DNA of 64,000 bases from assembly GCA_001584585.1 (NCBI GenBank), contig LSYV01000086.1, forward strand, positions 104,403 through 168,402, written 5' to 3'. The notes beneath the pieces were generated by a model. The model had not been told where the DNA came from and did not search any database. It worked only from the letters and a program-made list of their open reading frames with translations. Each line of letters starts with the position of its first letter. Within the stretch, counting starts at the first letter, position 1. The position numbers were made by a program, and so were the translations under genes. The stretch is from Gonium pectorale. Taxonomy: Eukaryota; Chlorophyta; Chlorophyceae; Chlamydomonadales; Volvocaceae. Positions 13,901 through 26,200 of the stretch are shown in pieces.

Positions 13901-14812
13901 AGCTCCTTCTCCTTCGAAACAGTGTACAGTACCTGTGTGGCGTTGGGGCGCGTCTTACAGGAAGTGCCATGGTGCCATAGGTACAGGGTCACCGAGGCAC
14001 TTGCGCGGGTACGGACTTCCCGCTACTGCCATTTGGTCAGAGCACGAGGGATGCATCCAGTACACAGGCATCCATTGGATCGTGCCTTCCTGCAAGGCGC
14101 CGCGCCCCTCCGTAATCAGAACCCGGTGCGCTTGCCACGCAAAACCTTCTGCCGCGCATGCAGTGCAGTTGTGTCAAAATCTGCGCGTGCCAACGCCGCG
14201 TGCCACACGTTTTACGTTTAGTCCTGCCATAGCCCGGAATGGTCCCGGTCCATGCCGTTTGACTGAGCCCTTAATTCGCCTCCGTGGCATCCCAACGCCG
14301 CGTCGGCTGTATCGACCAGTAGCCAGCGCAACCCGTTGAAGCCTCGCCGCAACGCCCCCGCACTGGATGTGAGACAGCGGTCCTATGAACAAACTCCTCG
14401 TCTCCGCGTGTCTGCCAGTGCTGTAAGTGCGAGGCTGTGCGGCCAGCAGCGTGCCTGGTCACGTTGGGACCAACGCCTCTCACCGCCTCGAGCCACATCC
14501 CTACCCCTTTCCCCACATCCCCAAAGCTCGGAACAGCTCACCCCGAAGATGCCCAGCTGCAGTGTTTGTGGCTCCTCAAAAATGTCGCCATCGTCGAATG
14601 TTGGACCAGTGCTGCGGGCCCAAGCAATACAGCAATTCCAATCCATACTTGAAGGTAAGGCAGGCCATCTCAGTCCCACAGCTACGTGGCGTGGTACATG
14701 ACCCGCGGACTGTGAAGACGCGCCCCGCAGAGGGGACCCACCGGGCCTGAGTTCCGACAGAGGAGCCTCCATTGGCTGAGCTTCCAAAAGAAGAAACGCT
14801 GGCGCCGCTCAT
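489..14812 (-). CDS. TmcB-like multi-pass membrane protein with PAS array (3' partial)
   Basis: Likely membrane-anchored sensor of the TmcB (tiny macrocysts B) type found in algae, ciliates and Dictyostelium; ligand unknown. I trace 34 exons, about 2,340 residues. Exons from the ATG at 14812: 14812-14742, 14611-14542, 13932-13864, 13550-13483, 13284-13233, 13064-12906, 12716-12611, 12161-12061, 11841-11665, 11466-11222, 11058-10879, 10740-10667, 10496-10355, 10132-10008, ~9740-9652, 9536-9431, 9265-9132, 8926-8854, 8724-8591, 8412-8252, 8003-7621, 7410-7067, 6917-6699, 6520-6246, 6060-5513, 5147-4458, 4218-3101, 2780-2664, 2459-2178, 1973-1832, 1615-1452, 1352-1269, 1035-967, 729-489. Order: N-terminal motif VLYTVSKEKELTS, about eight membrane spans, HAT-like helices, several PAS modules (signature IMPPPFGERHSAYVRNYIQT), long Ser/Gly/Pro linkers, KILTSPL and a second membrane segment. 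Splice phases close at nearly every junction. The first exon was chosen because GTQAR joins in phase to TGPTFDDGD. The 3' end is outside the window. Confidence 0.85.
7067..9265 (-). other. PAS modules of the TmcB-like protein
   Basis: The first PAS module spans the exons at 9265-8591: a VAFICINAKGIIQVASP strand pair, the HTLLGYMKNELKG helix, the signature MPPPFGERHSAYVRNYIQTG and the closing strands RISKVSGLNEDSVFLGVIE. A second, truncated-looking module begins at 8412 (WVLGNGTLVAADDRF, CDWLGYEGTELPG). A third lies in the exon at 7410-7067 (LVADLKGRILHMTSSLAEAL, ending ASILHGPWMQ), and another starts at 6520 (LTADLTGTILEADD). No cofactor-binding residue (flavin Cys or heme ligand) can be assigned by eye. 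Confidence 0.75.
11222..13932 (-). other. N-terminal membrane domain of the TmcB-like protein
   Basis: This run of eight exons (exons 3-10 of the gene) encodes successive hydrophobic segments: FLDFLQLWLLVVNPSYGW, YSFFLALLYVFIGLLGVN, the LDIATLTLLLVTLDC span, IIHVAVSVVSIVVFGAMA, IKVIVTIASVTLG, WLAVVYLFFFAMLFYLSVRW, a Tyr/Ser-rich span and a last Met/Ala/Gly-rich span. About eight transmembrane helices is my estimate from hydrophobicity. The order and the flanking polar motifs (NRFEHVWPIQFLRWFG, LNPLTRNYMG) match the conserved membrane block I know from TmcB-like proteins, which strongly supports the family call. Confidence 0.8.
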
Positions 14813-17485
14813 CCCGGCAAGGCTACAGAAGCCGGGTCCTCCGCGGAAGCCAACGCCGCTGCTGCTCCGTTGCAAAGATTCAGCTTGGATTGTGTGCTAT
14901 CATGTCATGTTTGTTAAGGAGAGTTGCGACATTTCTGACGTCCTACTCAGGGCGAGCCGAACTGCTTTGAGGGTGTCAGAAGGTATCCTACAGTGGGCGC
15001 TATAAAAAAGAGCGGCTAACTCTGGCGTCGAGATAGCGGACGCATTCCCGTCGAGACAGCGTCCAGAGCCCTCGTCATGTGCACAGTGGGCAATTGTAAG
15101 CTCGGTAAGGATACGATCATTTACGTGTGAGTATACAGTCGTTCCAAGCACGTCTATAGAAGCGACGTACAAAATATGCAGAATGGAATCCGCGGTGACT
15201 TCGGGAACATCCAGGATTAGCCCTTGGCTCAATTACAACAAATGCTTGAGTGGTTTTATCCGACCCACGGAGCCTACGCGGGACCTTTCCTTGCTAGGGT
15301 CGGACTGGGCGTGTCGACGTACCAATCGGACATCGTTCTGTACATGTATTATATATTCATCCATATTTCATGGCCCTGGCAACATCTGCGTCAGTGGTGC
15401 ACTTGGATACCTGGGTTAACCTGTTTTCCTAGTCCCCGACGCGGTCCTGGATCAAACCGGCAGAATCCATGGGTAACGTGGTTGTTGAGGAACTGCCAGG
15501 ATGCAACTGCCCTTGAGAAACTTGTGCCTAGGACTAGGGGCTCCAGGGCCCGGCATGTGGCTCTGGCGTCTGGGCGCCAGTGAGCACTGAACAGCACGTT
15601 GGCCTGCACTCGTACCGGTGCCCTTAAGCGAATTGTGCATTGTACCAGTGGGGCGGGCAACGCCGACGGCCGGTGCAGGCTAAGGGCACAGAGAGCACTA
15701 TCCCAGTCCTGCCCTGACATGAACAGGAAACAATGCAATTGGGGAGCCACACCTCTACGGACATACGCACCCGAAACAGAAAAAGGCAGGCAGACGCACC
15801 CAACCCCCGGTCCTGGACATGGTTAGGCGTACACCGTCTCTCGGCAAGTACTACGTGCACGCCATATCGCAACACATGGACCCGTGAGTGGAGGGACCTA
15901 GGCACAGGCCGCACAGCCAGATGCAGGGGAGCAGCAGCGTCTTGGTTGCATTGGGGCACCAGTCAAATCTCTTCCACCCCACGGTACAAACCGCAGCCGC
16001 AAGACTGAAATCTATTCGTCGGTGTCAGGGCCCAAAGGTGGCCCGTGCCAAAGTCCGGCACCTTGGTCCGGTCCTGCCTTTGCTGGCAGGAGGTGATGCG
16101 GTCGGCTGCTCTCCGGGATGTGGTCTACATATGTATCCGCCCGGATGCCTCAGGAAGCCCGTCCGGGAGCCGTTGCAAGCAGCATGCAGGCCCTCGCCGG
16201 AACGGGTGCACACAGAGCCGCGGTGTGTGCGCTGCGTAGCTGCAGGTTGTCACGCGAGCGTTGATACGCGCACAGTAGCCCGAATGCTGTGCGGAGGACA
16301 CGCCAGGAGCGCACGCTGCTGCCTGGAAGGACTGACGCCGAACAGTCCACCCTGACCCCTCACGTCACCTGCTGACGGGTGTTGGAGCCCAGGGCCCGTC
16401 TCCAGCAGGGGCTGATCAGGCTCGCGGCTGCCGGGACGATCTTGCGACGTGCATTGCAATTTGGCCTTGCTGTAACGACAGAGCAGCTACTGGATGCTAC
16501 ACGTCAACTTGATGCAGTTGACCAGTCGGCCAGCAAAGGCGCCGAGGCGTCTCGGCGCCAGCGCTCAATCGCGTTCCCACTTGAAACGCCGTATGCGAGA
16601 TACGCGGTCACACAATCAGTGATGGCTCAGCGCCCAAGGACAGGTCAATAGAATGAAGCAACGGTTATCAGATGCTCTAAACCATCAAGCACGCAATCTA
16701 CCAACTTTCCAGTGGCACTTCTCACTGTCGTGCTCAGCGGGCAATTATTGTTAGCAATGCTCGTAGTCGTGCGCCACTAAACTGGCACAGGCAAGGGCCA
16801 CGCCGGCCACGCAACTGCCGGGAGTCTCCGACACTGAATCCGAAGCCACAGAAACCACACGCTTGTCCGAAACACACGCTGGCACACGACATCGGGGATT
16901 CTGGGGGATTCCCATACGGTATATGGCACACAGCCCTGGGAATGCCATAGGGGCCACTCCGGGGCCGATCATTTGTCCCACCGGCCTCTTGAGATTCGAT
17001 TTTTCTATTGAAATGATTCAGATGATTCCTCATATCAAAATTCCCCTTAAAAGGAAACCCTCATATCAAAAGCATTGACAGCCAGCCCTTTTCCAGCACA
17101 CCGCGTGAGCATGCAAGGCCACGTGCTGGGCGGATGATGTAAATGCCAAGGGCTATGCAAGGAAATCTCATGCATTCGCTATTGGGTTGCGCTCAGGCGC
17201 CAACAGACCAACGATATTTGCACGATACGGTAAAACACACCGTGCCGCCTTCCAGATATGATAGAGATGAGTAGCAGACGGGACCTCCCTTCCCAGAGGG
17301 CCAAATACCCGGCGTAACTTGTTGGTTCAAGACTGCTGGGTGTTGCCATAAATTTGGCCACCGGTCAATCGGCAAGCAGCATATACTAGATCCATGGTGC
17401 CCACCCTCTCCGCATCTGAAGGCGGATCTGCTCACTGACCTTGAGCCCAGCCACTAACCCACTCTACTGGTAACGCCGCGCCGCC
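14813..17485. other. Intergenic region upstream of the PAS gene; no gene recognised
   Basis: The first part (about 14880-15450) is clearly more AT-rich than the flanking genes and would contain the promoter and 5' untranslated region of the minus-strand PAS gene. Open frames here, including a 110-codon minus-strand frame at 14900-15232, have no recognisable domain or splice context. From about 15700 repeat fragments begin. I find no further gene, RNA or convincing core promoter motif. Confidence 0.5.
15727..15830. repeat. Dispersed repeat fragment (15.7 kb copy)
   Basis: The segment contains GGAAACAATGCAATTGGGGA, a CTCTACGGACATACGC block, and CCCAACCCCCGGTCCTGGAC. Near-identical pieces recur at 17990-18020, 18110-18130, 18240-18290 and 18980-19000, which marks it as one truncated member of the repeat family that fills 17.5-19.0 kb. 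Confidence 0.7.
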
Positions 17486-19010
17486 AGGTGTGTACATCTT
17501 TAGGGGTGGCTTCCGTCTTTCCGTCCGTCCGGGGCCCCATCTGCTCGTTCCCGTTGCTCGCCATGCCTTGTACCCGCCGCCCTTCTCGTAACGGCGAACC
17601 TTTGGGCGTGTATGGCCGTGTAGATGTAGCCTACCCGCTCTTATTCTCTCTCTTCGCGGGTTTTTATGCAGCGTTTTATATTTCACAAGGCTCGCAGGAT
17701 TGAAGGGCGGAAGCGCTGCTTCACACAGCATGTATGATTGTAGAGGTTGCCTTCCCCGTTTCTGGTTCTTTTAATCACACAGCAGGCCAGGGGAGCTGCA
17801 GCAGGCTGTCTTTATCCCTAAGGAAGCTTCTGCAAAGCATACCGAAAAGATTATGAGTACCCCCTAGTCGATTTCGAGAGTGAGGCTGCGAGCATGATAC
17901 AAAAATGGCGGTCGTGACTGGTTGGACGGTAAATCATGGTCAACGACCTCTGTGGACGCTGGACGGCCATCCAATGTGTCCACATAAAAAGGAAACACTG
18001 CAATTGGGGAGCCACACCACATGTCTTGCTCTGTACCCGCCCGCCCTATTGGAAACGTCGCGCCTTCGGGCGTGTATGGCCGTAAAAAAGGAGAACCAGA
18101 AACGGGGAAGGCAGCCTCTACGGACATACACACCCGAGGGTGTGATGTTTCCAGCAGGGCGCCAAGTACAGGGCATGGCGGGCGAGTATACGAGCAGACG
18201 GGCCCGGCCATAGAGGCATGCTCCCTCTTTCTGTGCAGAAAGGAAACACTGCAATTTGTCCACACCACAACTCTACGGACATACGCCCCGAACGAGTGCC
18301 ATTTACATACAGATTACAGGCTTCCCAGAGGGGCTGCAGGCCACACGAGCCGATTGGCTCCCGACCCGCCATGGCAGAGTGGATGAAACACCCGTTGCCT
18401 TAGCCGTGAGGCCCAGAACACGAAACACAAAGAGCGCAACGTGACACAGACACCTTGGTGCTGTGAGGACACGTATGCAAACTTGGCAATTGCAGAAAAG
18501 AACCTGAGCGGTTCGTGGTTTTAGTGTGAATTGTTGCGAGAGAAACCACCTGTACGGCAACAACCGTACAAGTATGCTCTTCAGGGCCGAAACCCTACGC
18601 ACTATCCAAAGTGCCCAAAATCGTACAACATCCAGATCCCGGACTCCATGTACTCAATCTCCACGCCCTTCCGCCAACGTGGGGACAGACCCTTCCCATG
18701 CAACTCGTCGAACTTGCCCTGGCGCGCTTTGCGAAGTGCGCAGCCAAGCACGGTCAGGTAGGGGGCCACCACCACGCCCCCCGTGCGCCTGATGGAACAT
18801 GTTGCGCTGGGACGGCGTCACAGCCACCACCACGTTCCAGTCGGACCGGCCCTTCCCCTGCCAGCACCACACAAAGCTGCCACCCGCCCGGCATGCCTGG
18901 TCGTCCCGTCCGCTGGTAGAAGGCACCCCTAGGGCGAACGAAGGCGCGATGTTTCCAGCAGGGCGGGCGGGCCGTACACCCAACCCCCGGTCCTGGACGG
19001 GACAGCTTAC
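17486..19010. repeat. Cluster of dispersed, partly inverted repeat copies
   Basis: Several copies of a repeat with a hairpin-like end occur in both orientations. One orientation reads GGAAACGTCGCGCCTTCGGG followed by CGTGTATGGCCGT (about 18051-18084; a diverged copy near 17600). The opposite orientation reads ACGGACATACACACCCGAGG then GTGATGTTTCCAGCAGGGCG (about 18119-18160; another end near 18945-18990). Copies also occur at 43.6 kb, 44.4 kb and inside an intron at 53.7 kb. No transposase is visible, so it looks like a non-autonomous element family. Interspersed short frames are not credible genes. Confidence 0.7.
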
Positions 19011-19538
19011 CAGGGCATCGTTGCTATCGTTGATACTACGTTGTTACCTCGCTTGAATGGTCGCGGGCGGTCTGTGCGGGATTGCCGTGTGCACGTTTCT
19101 CTTTCTGTCCGTAGGTAAGTAGGTAATGCTCGCGTGGACATTTTTTTCTTGAAACCCGTAGACGTGCTGGCATATGTTGGCGGGTCGTCTCCATTGAGCA
19201 AGACAAACGTCCCGTAGACTTCGGTGCTGCCCCGAGCCTAGCTTCCCGGGCAGTGATGGGCCGCACGCGCAGCGTGCCCCCGGCTGCCGTTGGAGCCTGC
19301 CCGTAGCAGTTGGTGTCTGGGGTTTCCGTGGTATTGACAGCAGGGCCTTGTGGGGTAAAAGGATTTGGCAATGTTAAAAATAGAATAGAACTATTTTGTG
19401 GTAGCAACGACCCTGGCTGTCCCTGACCATCAGACACACTTCAACCGAAAAATAACATGGGTTTCGGGTGACCTGCCCCAAAGCAAAGACCTTCGAGAAT
19501 TGCAGACTGCCTGCATGAACAGGACGCAGTCTGCAAGT

Positions 19539-19675
19539 CTCGAGGGCGAGGTTATGCGAGGGCGAGGTTATGTCTCACTCGAGGGCGAGGTTATGTCTCA
19601 CTCGAGGACGAGGTTATGCGAGGGCGAGGTTATGCGAGGGCGAGGGCGAGGTCTGCAACTCGAGGGCGAGGTCTT
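19539..19675. repeat. Minisatellite with CGAGGGCGAGGT core
   Basis: About nine imperfect repeats of a CGAGGGCGAGGT-type core, some followed by TATG and some by TATGTCTCACT, run head to tail. The array lies about 0.5 kb upstream of the first recognised exon of kinase copy A and does not encode anything recognisable. Confidence 0.85.
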
Positions 19676-20201
19676 ACTCACGCTGTCACTTTCGTTCCCA
19701 TCTTCGCGTACTCATGGCATAGCAGATGCACCGCAAGGTTTTAAACTATCGGCACAGCGCATACGTTGCATTTTATATGTACTGCCGTTACGGTTTGTCT
19801 GGCGCCAGTACCAGCAGACCCGGTTCCTGCTTTGCCCTAGCCGACCTAGTCGCATGGAAAGCAATAATATGGCAAGCGAGCTTACCAATGCCGCCGGAAT
19901 GTGTACTCCTGTAGTGTAGCATCTTGGCAAAGCCGTGCTTGAGCGTGGTGATCATGCCACTTCGAAAGTGGTCTATCCTGAGCTTCCTTTGCGGTGTCGA
20001 TGACGAAAGTGTCAGACCGCGCTCATGCGCTAAGCTTGTTCAGCCCGAATCCTACCTGGGAAGACCAGTGTCATACAAAGTAAATAATGAGCATGAGGAG
20101 CACGAGGGAGCGCTCAAGGTGCGCTTGTTTGCTCGAGCTTGTTTGCTTCCGAACCGCGCTGAGCGTCCAACGCGCATTCACATGCAATTTGCACATTTCA
20201 G
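19676..20201. other. Upstream region of kinase copy A
   Basis: This stretch separates the minisatellite from the first exon I can align among the three kinases. It should contain the promoter and a short starting exon of copy A, since the first aligned exon opens at an acceptor in phase 0 without a start codon. I could not identify that exon, and nothing in it aligns with the regions upstream of copies B and C. Confidence 0.4.
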
Positions 20202-23200
20202 GAGGCCGAGTCGCTGGCACTTCTGCAGCTCTTGCGTGGGCTGGGGTCGATTCACGACCGAACCAGCTGGGTCTGCCGGGCTCGCACAACCCTCTGCCTG
20301 GTAGCGCATGCCATGGGCGCATCAACAGCGAGGTTAGTGTACAACTGTAGTACGCGGGGTGAGATGGGAACACGCCGTTGGTCTGCGGAAAAACGTGCCA
20401 CGCAAGTACTGCTTCCTCACGCCCTCGCTGTATGCGTTGCCTGCAATCCTTATTATCAACGCGGCATTGTCCCTCAGCTTGTACGGGGTCAGCAGCGACC
20501 AGAACGATTTGCGAGCTGGGCTGACGCTTCTGCTCAGCACCTATGAAGGGGAAGAGGCAACCCCTGTCCAGGGAATCACCACTCTAAAGCCGCTGTCGAC
20601 CTCATCGCCGGCGCCGGTGGACGCGGAGCCCATGCGGGAGAATCTCAACACGCTGAAGCGCACCATACAGCCGCCGAAGTGGCTGGGGGTGGTTGAGCCC
20701 TCAATCCAGCACACCAGAGGGCAGGAACCCCGTGGCAGCCCTCAGCCCGCCGGCGGAGGCAGCGACACGGACATGGGCCACAACGGGGCCTGCAGCGGCA
20801 GCACGCTCACGCAGGGCGCTGGGCACACAGGAACATTGGAGGATCGACACCAGGGAAGCCCGCCGCGCGTCACGAGGGGCAGTGGCGAGGGCGTGGCTCT
20901 GCGCGATGCGAGTCTAAGAGTGGCGCACAGGAAGGACACTGTAAGGGCCGGGGCGACGCTGGCCCGTATACTTGAGAGGCATGGCGCAGCTGGTGCCCAG
21001 GGCCGGGCAGCCGTTATTCCCGTCGAGGGTGGTGAAGACGAGGACGAGGCTGAGGGCGTGGCGGCGCTCCTGCCTCTGACCGCCGGTGGGCGCCTGCTGG
21101 GCGCCGTATGGCTGGTCCGTTTCGATCCCGGCAACGCCACCAAAGGAGCTTCCGCGCGCTCCAAGCCAGCGGTGACTTCTCTCTCGTCCCTTCCGCCATC
21201 GTCAGCGGAAAGCTGCCCGTCCCTGTTCTCTAGCCCCTCGGCGCTCACCCATCTCGCCTTGTACCTGTCGCTGGCCCTGCTCGGCGGCGACGGTGAGGAG
21301 CACCTTGCGGGCCTGCGGGAGTCCGTCCGCGCATTGGAGGAGGCGGAGAGCATGCAGCAGCTGCTGGGGGCCCTGTGCGACGGCGTGACGCAGCACGTGC
21401 GGCGCCTCTTCTTGCTCGACCCCTGGGTCGTGGCGGCGCTGGTTCCGGAGCCCTCCGCCTCCGTGGGCCTCATGTTCAGCTGGGAAGCAGCCGAGGGCCA
21501 GAGGGTACCCAGCAGCGGGTCATGCGTGTCCAGGCACGCTACCGCAACAACACGGGTTGCTTCCACGTCTTGGTTTAGTGCGGCTTCGGCACTCCTGGGC
21601 GGCAAGGCTTCAGCCGAGGCCCGACGTCGCTCAGCAGACGACGGCCCAAGGCTGGGCAGGAATGTGCGCGGCGCAGCGGGCGAGGCTGCTGCTAGCGTGA
21701 GGCGAACCTCTGCCGAGCAGCCGGTGGGTAGCGCCACTGCCGCCTCTGCTGCGCAGCGCCGCGGAGTGCCGGCGGATCGGTCGGCCGCTGACTGTATGTT
21801 GGAGGTCGATCCGGAGGACGTCGGATGCTCTTTCCTGGCGGAGCTCGTGGACGCAGCCGACTGCGGTCCGACATCCAGAGGCCCGGCCAGCATGGGACGT
21901 CTGAGCAGCAGCGGCCGGGGCGCCGAGCACGCTGCGGGCGTAGCCCTTCGGGCTGAGCCCTTCCAGCTGAAGCAGACGCTGCTGCGGGATCTGTGCCAGG
22001 GCACCAGCACGAAAGGCGGCTGGGTTTCGTCCACATCCGCTGGACAGTTTAAGGGCGGTGCTGGAGCTTCCATGACCGGGGTGAAGGCTGCTGCGGGGCT
22101 GCTGCGACCCGCTGCCGCCGAGGTGGTCGAGGACTGCGCGGCGCACCTGCAAGACCCCACCAAGCCGGCACGCGACATCCTGCTGCTGCGCGCCAACGCA
22201 ACCAAAGTGAGGGGCGGCAGCGGGGCTTCTGTGCCGTCCGGTGCCGCCGGTGGCAGCAGCAGCCTGGGCGGCAGCCGGCGTGGCGTGGGCTCGCTGCTCC
22301 TGCTGGCACTGCCCACCCGCTACCGCCGTGGTGCACTGGGTCTGTACGTAACGTTTCCCCAGCAGCTGCCGCGGCCCATGCTGCAGCAGGCTCGGGACAG
22401 CGTACTTGCGCTGCTGGAGGTAGGTCGGGCGTGATGGCGGGGCGGTGAGGATGGGAGACGGGTCGCAACACGTGACCATGATTTGCAATGGGGACGGACA
22501 AACCTGGAGTTGTCCTGACGTTGTGGTAGGCAAGATGATGGGGCATGCTGCTGCGGTTCGCATGACTGCCCATACCGAAACCTAGTGACAGTAGGAAAGG
22601 CCAGTGCACAAATGTCATCCCCGCCCCCACACCGTAGTCAGTGGGATACCTCCTAACCCCTGTCCCTGCACCTTTGCTTCCAAGGTGCTGTGCCCGCTGG
22701 TGGCGCGCAAGCTGGGCGGCGGTCTGTCGCTGGAGCTCGAGACGCTCGCCACCGCCACGCCGGGCTCCTACGCGGTGCCGCGGTCCTTTCCCGCGCCGCG
22801 CTCAGCGCTGGCGACCGTGCCCTCCAACGACCTCCCGACGGGAACTCCCACCAGCCCCGCGGCCGCCAAGGGCGCTTCCGCTGCGACTGCCTTCCTAGCC
22901 TCGGCGCCAGACACTGCCCTCTTGTTCGCCGTGTCGGAGCGGGGACGGCGCAGCAGCCGGGCGCTGCACCAGGCAGGCCATTCCGCACGCCCCACGGGCC
23001 GCGCCAGCGCGGACTTTGCAGCGTCGGTGCTGGCAGCGGGTTCCGCGGCCGGGAGCGGTGTCCGCGCCTGCTCATTCAGCCTCCAGCGCTCCGCCCTCTC
23101 GGAACGACACGCTCACGTGCCCCCGACCTCCCCTATGCCACGGGCACCCGTCTCAGGCGAGCGCGCCAGCGCCTGCTTGCCGCGGGCTCTCTGCAGCGGA

Positions 23201-26200
23201 GGCGGAGGCAGCGCCAATGGCCCCGCGTCGCAGCGGCCGCGGGTCTCCCCGCTCTCTGTGGCCAGCGGAGGCGGCGGTGGCGTCAGCCGCCCTAGCGAGA
23301 GCGAAAGCGGGTGCCCCGACGACCCCGAGGCCAAGTGCATACTACATTTCCTGGCCAGCCCGTCCTACCGCAGTCGCATGACACCCGGCGGTGGCGGATC
23401 GCGCCACAGTCTGAGCAACGGCGCCAGCATCATTCACGTCGAGGAGCTCGACCCTGGTAAGGGAGGGGCGATCGGGTGGACAGGGAGCAGCGGGCTTGTG
23501 AGGAGAGGTACAGATAGCGGCATCCATGCACGGACGTCTGTGCTCCCATGTGAAATACGTTGCATGGATCCGGCTCCATTCCCTGTTTCAACATGCCCTT
23601 GCCGCAACTGAATGTCTTGCTGTTCCGCCCCACAGCACAGAGCGGTCTGGGCTCCCAGCTGCCGCTGCTGGTGGCAAGCCTCCAAGACAGCATCAGCAGC
23701 GCACGGCTCGGGACAGCCGCCGCCGCCGCCGCAAGGTCGCCCCTCAACAGCGGGTAAGGCGCGGTGGTAACAATGCGCAGCGGGGCGCATGTTCAAATCC
23801 ACCTACAGGCTGTGCAAGCCTAGATCCGGGTTTCGGCATCTTAATGCCTGAGCCACTCCCGCTGCTGACTACGATCCTGGCCCCGTCCTGCCCCGCGCGC
23901 GCCGATTCGTATGCGTCCCCCATCCCGTGACTTCCCAGGATGGTCAGGTGGAGCGCCCGCGGCTCCTGGGGTACCGGTGCTGTACCTCCCGCGATATGGC
24001 GCTCCGCGCCCACGACAGCCGACGATGCCGCCTTGAGTTCCGCTGCCGCCGCGACCGGCGGCAGCGCAGGCTGCAGCTCGGGCTCCGGCACCGCCGCATT
24101 CCCCAGCCCAACCGCTGGCGCGCTGACCGACTTGGCGCAGCTGCGATTGGGCAGGCGGCTGGGCCATGGCGGCTGCGCGGTGGTTTTCAAGGCGCGGCTG
24201 GGGGCTCAGGACTGCGCGGTCAAGGTAAATGGGCCGGGCGGACGTGCACTGCGCTGCAATACGTTCTGCGTGTGACGGGCGATGCCAGCGGCCCACCGCC
24301 GGCTGCCTGACACAGCGTGCCTGACGCCGGGAAGCCGGCCGACGACAGTGCAGGGACACTGGGAAGGAGACTGGAGATCCGCCCTCAGGCCAGCAGGGCA
24401 GTGGTCTTGATATTCTATGCATGAGGGTGCCCTTGCCCCTACTGTTCACCGCACGCCGCTCACTTCCTACCTCGTCGTATGACCGCCGCCCCCCTTCCCC
24501 TGTGCTCACGCCTCGCCCCTGCCGTGCCCCGCCGTGCCCTGCCGTCGCTGCTGCCGCCGCTGCTGCGTACGCAGCTGATGGACCTTCCCGATGTGAGTGG
24601 AGCCGGGTGATGGGACTGATGGCGGGGACGGGACTACACAACGATTTGTTGGGAGGTTTTAGGCGGGGGCCAACGGCTGGGGCCGGGGGCTAGCACTACG
24701 GTAATGTCTCCTTCAGGCTCAATCGTGTCATTCGCATTCCTGTCAGCACCCTTGCATCTGCCATGTTGTTCAAACCCGGGGATGGCTGGATGAGAGGCCT
24801 GTCGACATGGAGTGAACCAGTCGACGCGCACCAGCCTACCGGTGTGCCTGCTGGCTGCGGCCGCACGCCACACGTGCCTGCTGCCGCACCCGGCCACACG
24901 GGCACCCCCTCCGTAGGCAGCAACTGTGCCCTCAAGGCTCCAGCATGCCTTTGCCACGCCCTGCGCTTACCTGCCGGTGTACCCTAACGACAACGGCAAC
25001 CGCAGGTGGACAGCCAGACTTCAGCCGGGCCGGGATCGACGCCGGGGAGCTCCTCGGGCTCAACAATGAGCACCACCTCCGGCACCGGCGGCACCACTCC
25101 TGGGGGGCGTACCGGGGCCGCCAGCGCGAAGGCCCGGGATCGGGCTGCCGAGCGGCAGGTGGCCGCACGGAGGGCGCTGCAGCGCAACGCGATGGAGCTG
25201 GCGGCCGCCACGGGCATCAGCCACCCCAACATTATGCAGGTGGGCGGGCGCACGGGGGCGGAGTTCGGGGCGCCGTGCTCCGCCCAATACACATGAGGCA
25301 TGGCTCTTGGAGAGCGGATGCACTGTTCCGTAGTCCAACCCTCCCCACACACAGCCGTTCTGAGCCACAAAAGCCTAGCGCTGGTGCGTGAGCAAAGACA
25401 CGTGCGTTGAGCACACTGCGCCATGTGCCCTACATGTATCATCTCCCTCCGCGCATCGGACTCCCTCCCTCCGCGCATCGCCTGACGGACCGGCACCCAA
25501 GCCCATTCATACCCGCGCGGCTTCAACCCGCCTGGGATCCCCGCCTTTGTCTGCTGGCAGGTGTTCACCACCTTCAGCCCCGTCTCGTTAGACGTGATTC
25601 GCCGGCCGGATGGCAGCGAGGCCCTTGGCCTGAAACTGGCGGACGCAGCAGAGGCGGAACGAGGTATTAGATGCGCTCAGTAGGCTCAGTCCAGCGCACG
25701 CGCAGGCACATTAACCCGATGCAAGAGTTTGCACATGCGCTCATAGCTATTTTGTACGTTGCGTACAAATGCCGCAGCTTTTGCGCCGAGAGAGGCCCAG
25801 CGCGGTGGCTGTACAAAGCTCCCAAGCGCCCAGTGCATTCGTCAGATCTTGACATCCAGCAGTGAGCTGCACTTGCGCACGCCCCGCTCCTTGCAGACTC
25901 CATGCCGGTGTGCATCGCGCTCGTGTGCGAGTGGTGCGACCGGGGAAGCCTGGCGGGGGCGCTCGCGGACAAGGCGCTCACGCGCGTCGTGCCGGCGGCG
26001 GCGGCGTTCGGGCGGTCCGCCGCGGCGGCGCGAGGCATCCAAGGGGTCCGAGTGCTGGACGTGCGGGTACGCAGTGCAGGACAGACTGTTGGAGGGTGAA
26101 GGGTAACTGCCAAGGGCTCAGTATGGCCGCTCCTCCGAGGGACATCTGCGTCATTGCGCATAATCAACTTGTTACTAGAGCAGGCAATGGTCAAGACCTT

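Noticed and set aside
14900..15232. 110-codon minus-strand frame just upstream of the PAS gene
   Set aside because: Its composition differs from coding regions here, it has no domain, and the family's conserved N-terminus is already accounted for by the exons from 14812 down.
19539..19675. Regular repeats considered as a CRISPR-like array
   Set aside because: There are no unique spacers of constant length; this is a eukaryotic minisatellite.
20742..22316. 524-codon minus-strand open frame
   Set aside because: It lies exactly antisense to exon 2 of kinase copy A. High GC and codon bias of the sense strand create long antisense frames; it has no motif and no counterpart that is better conserved than the sense frame.
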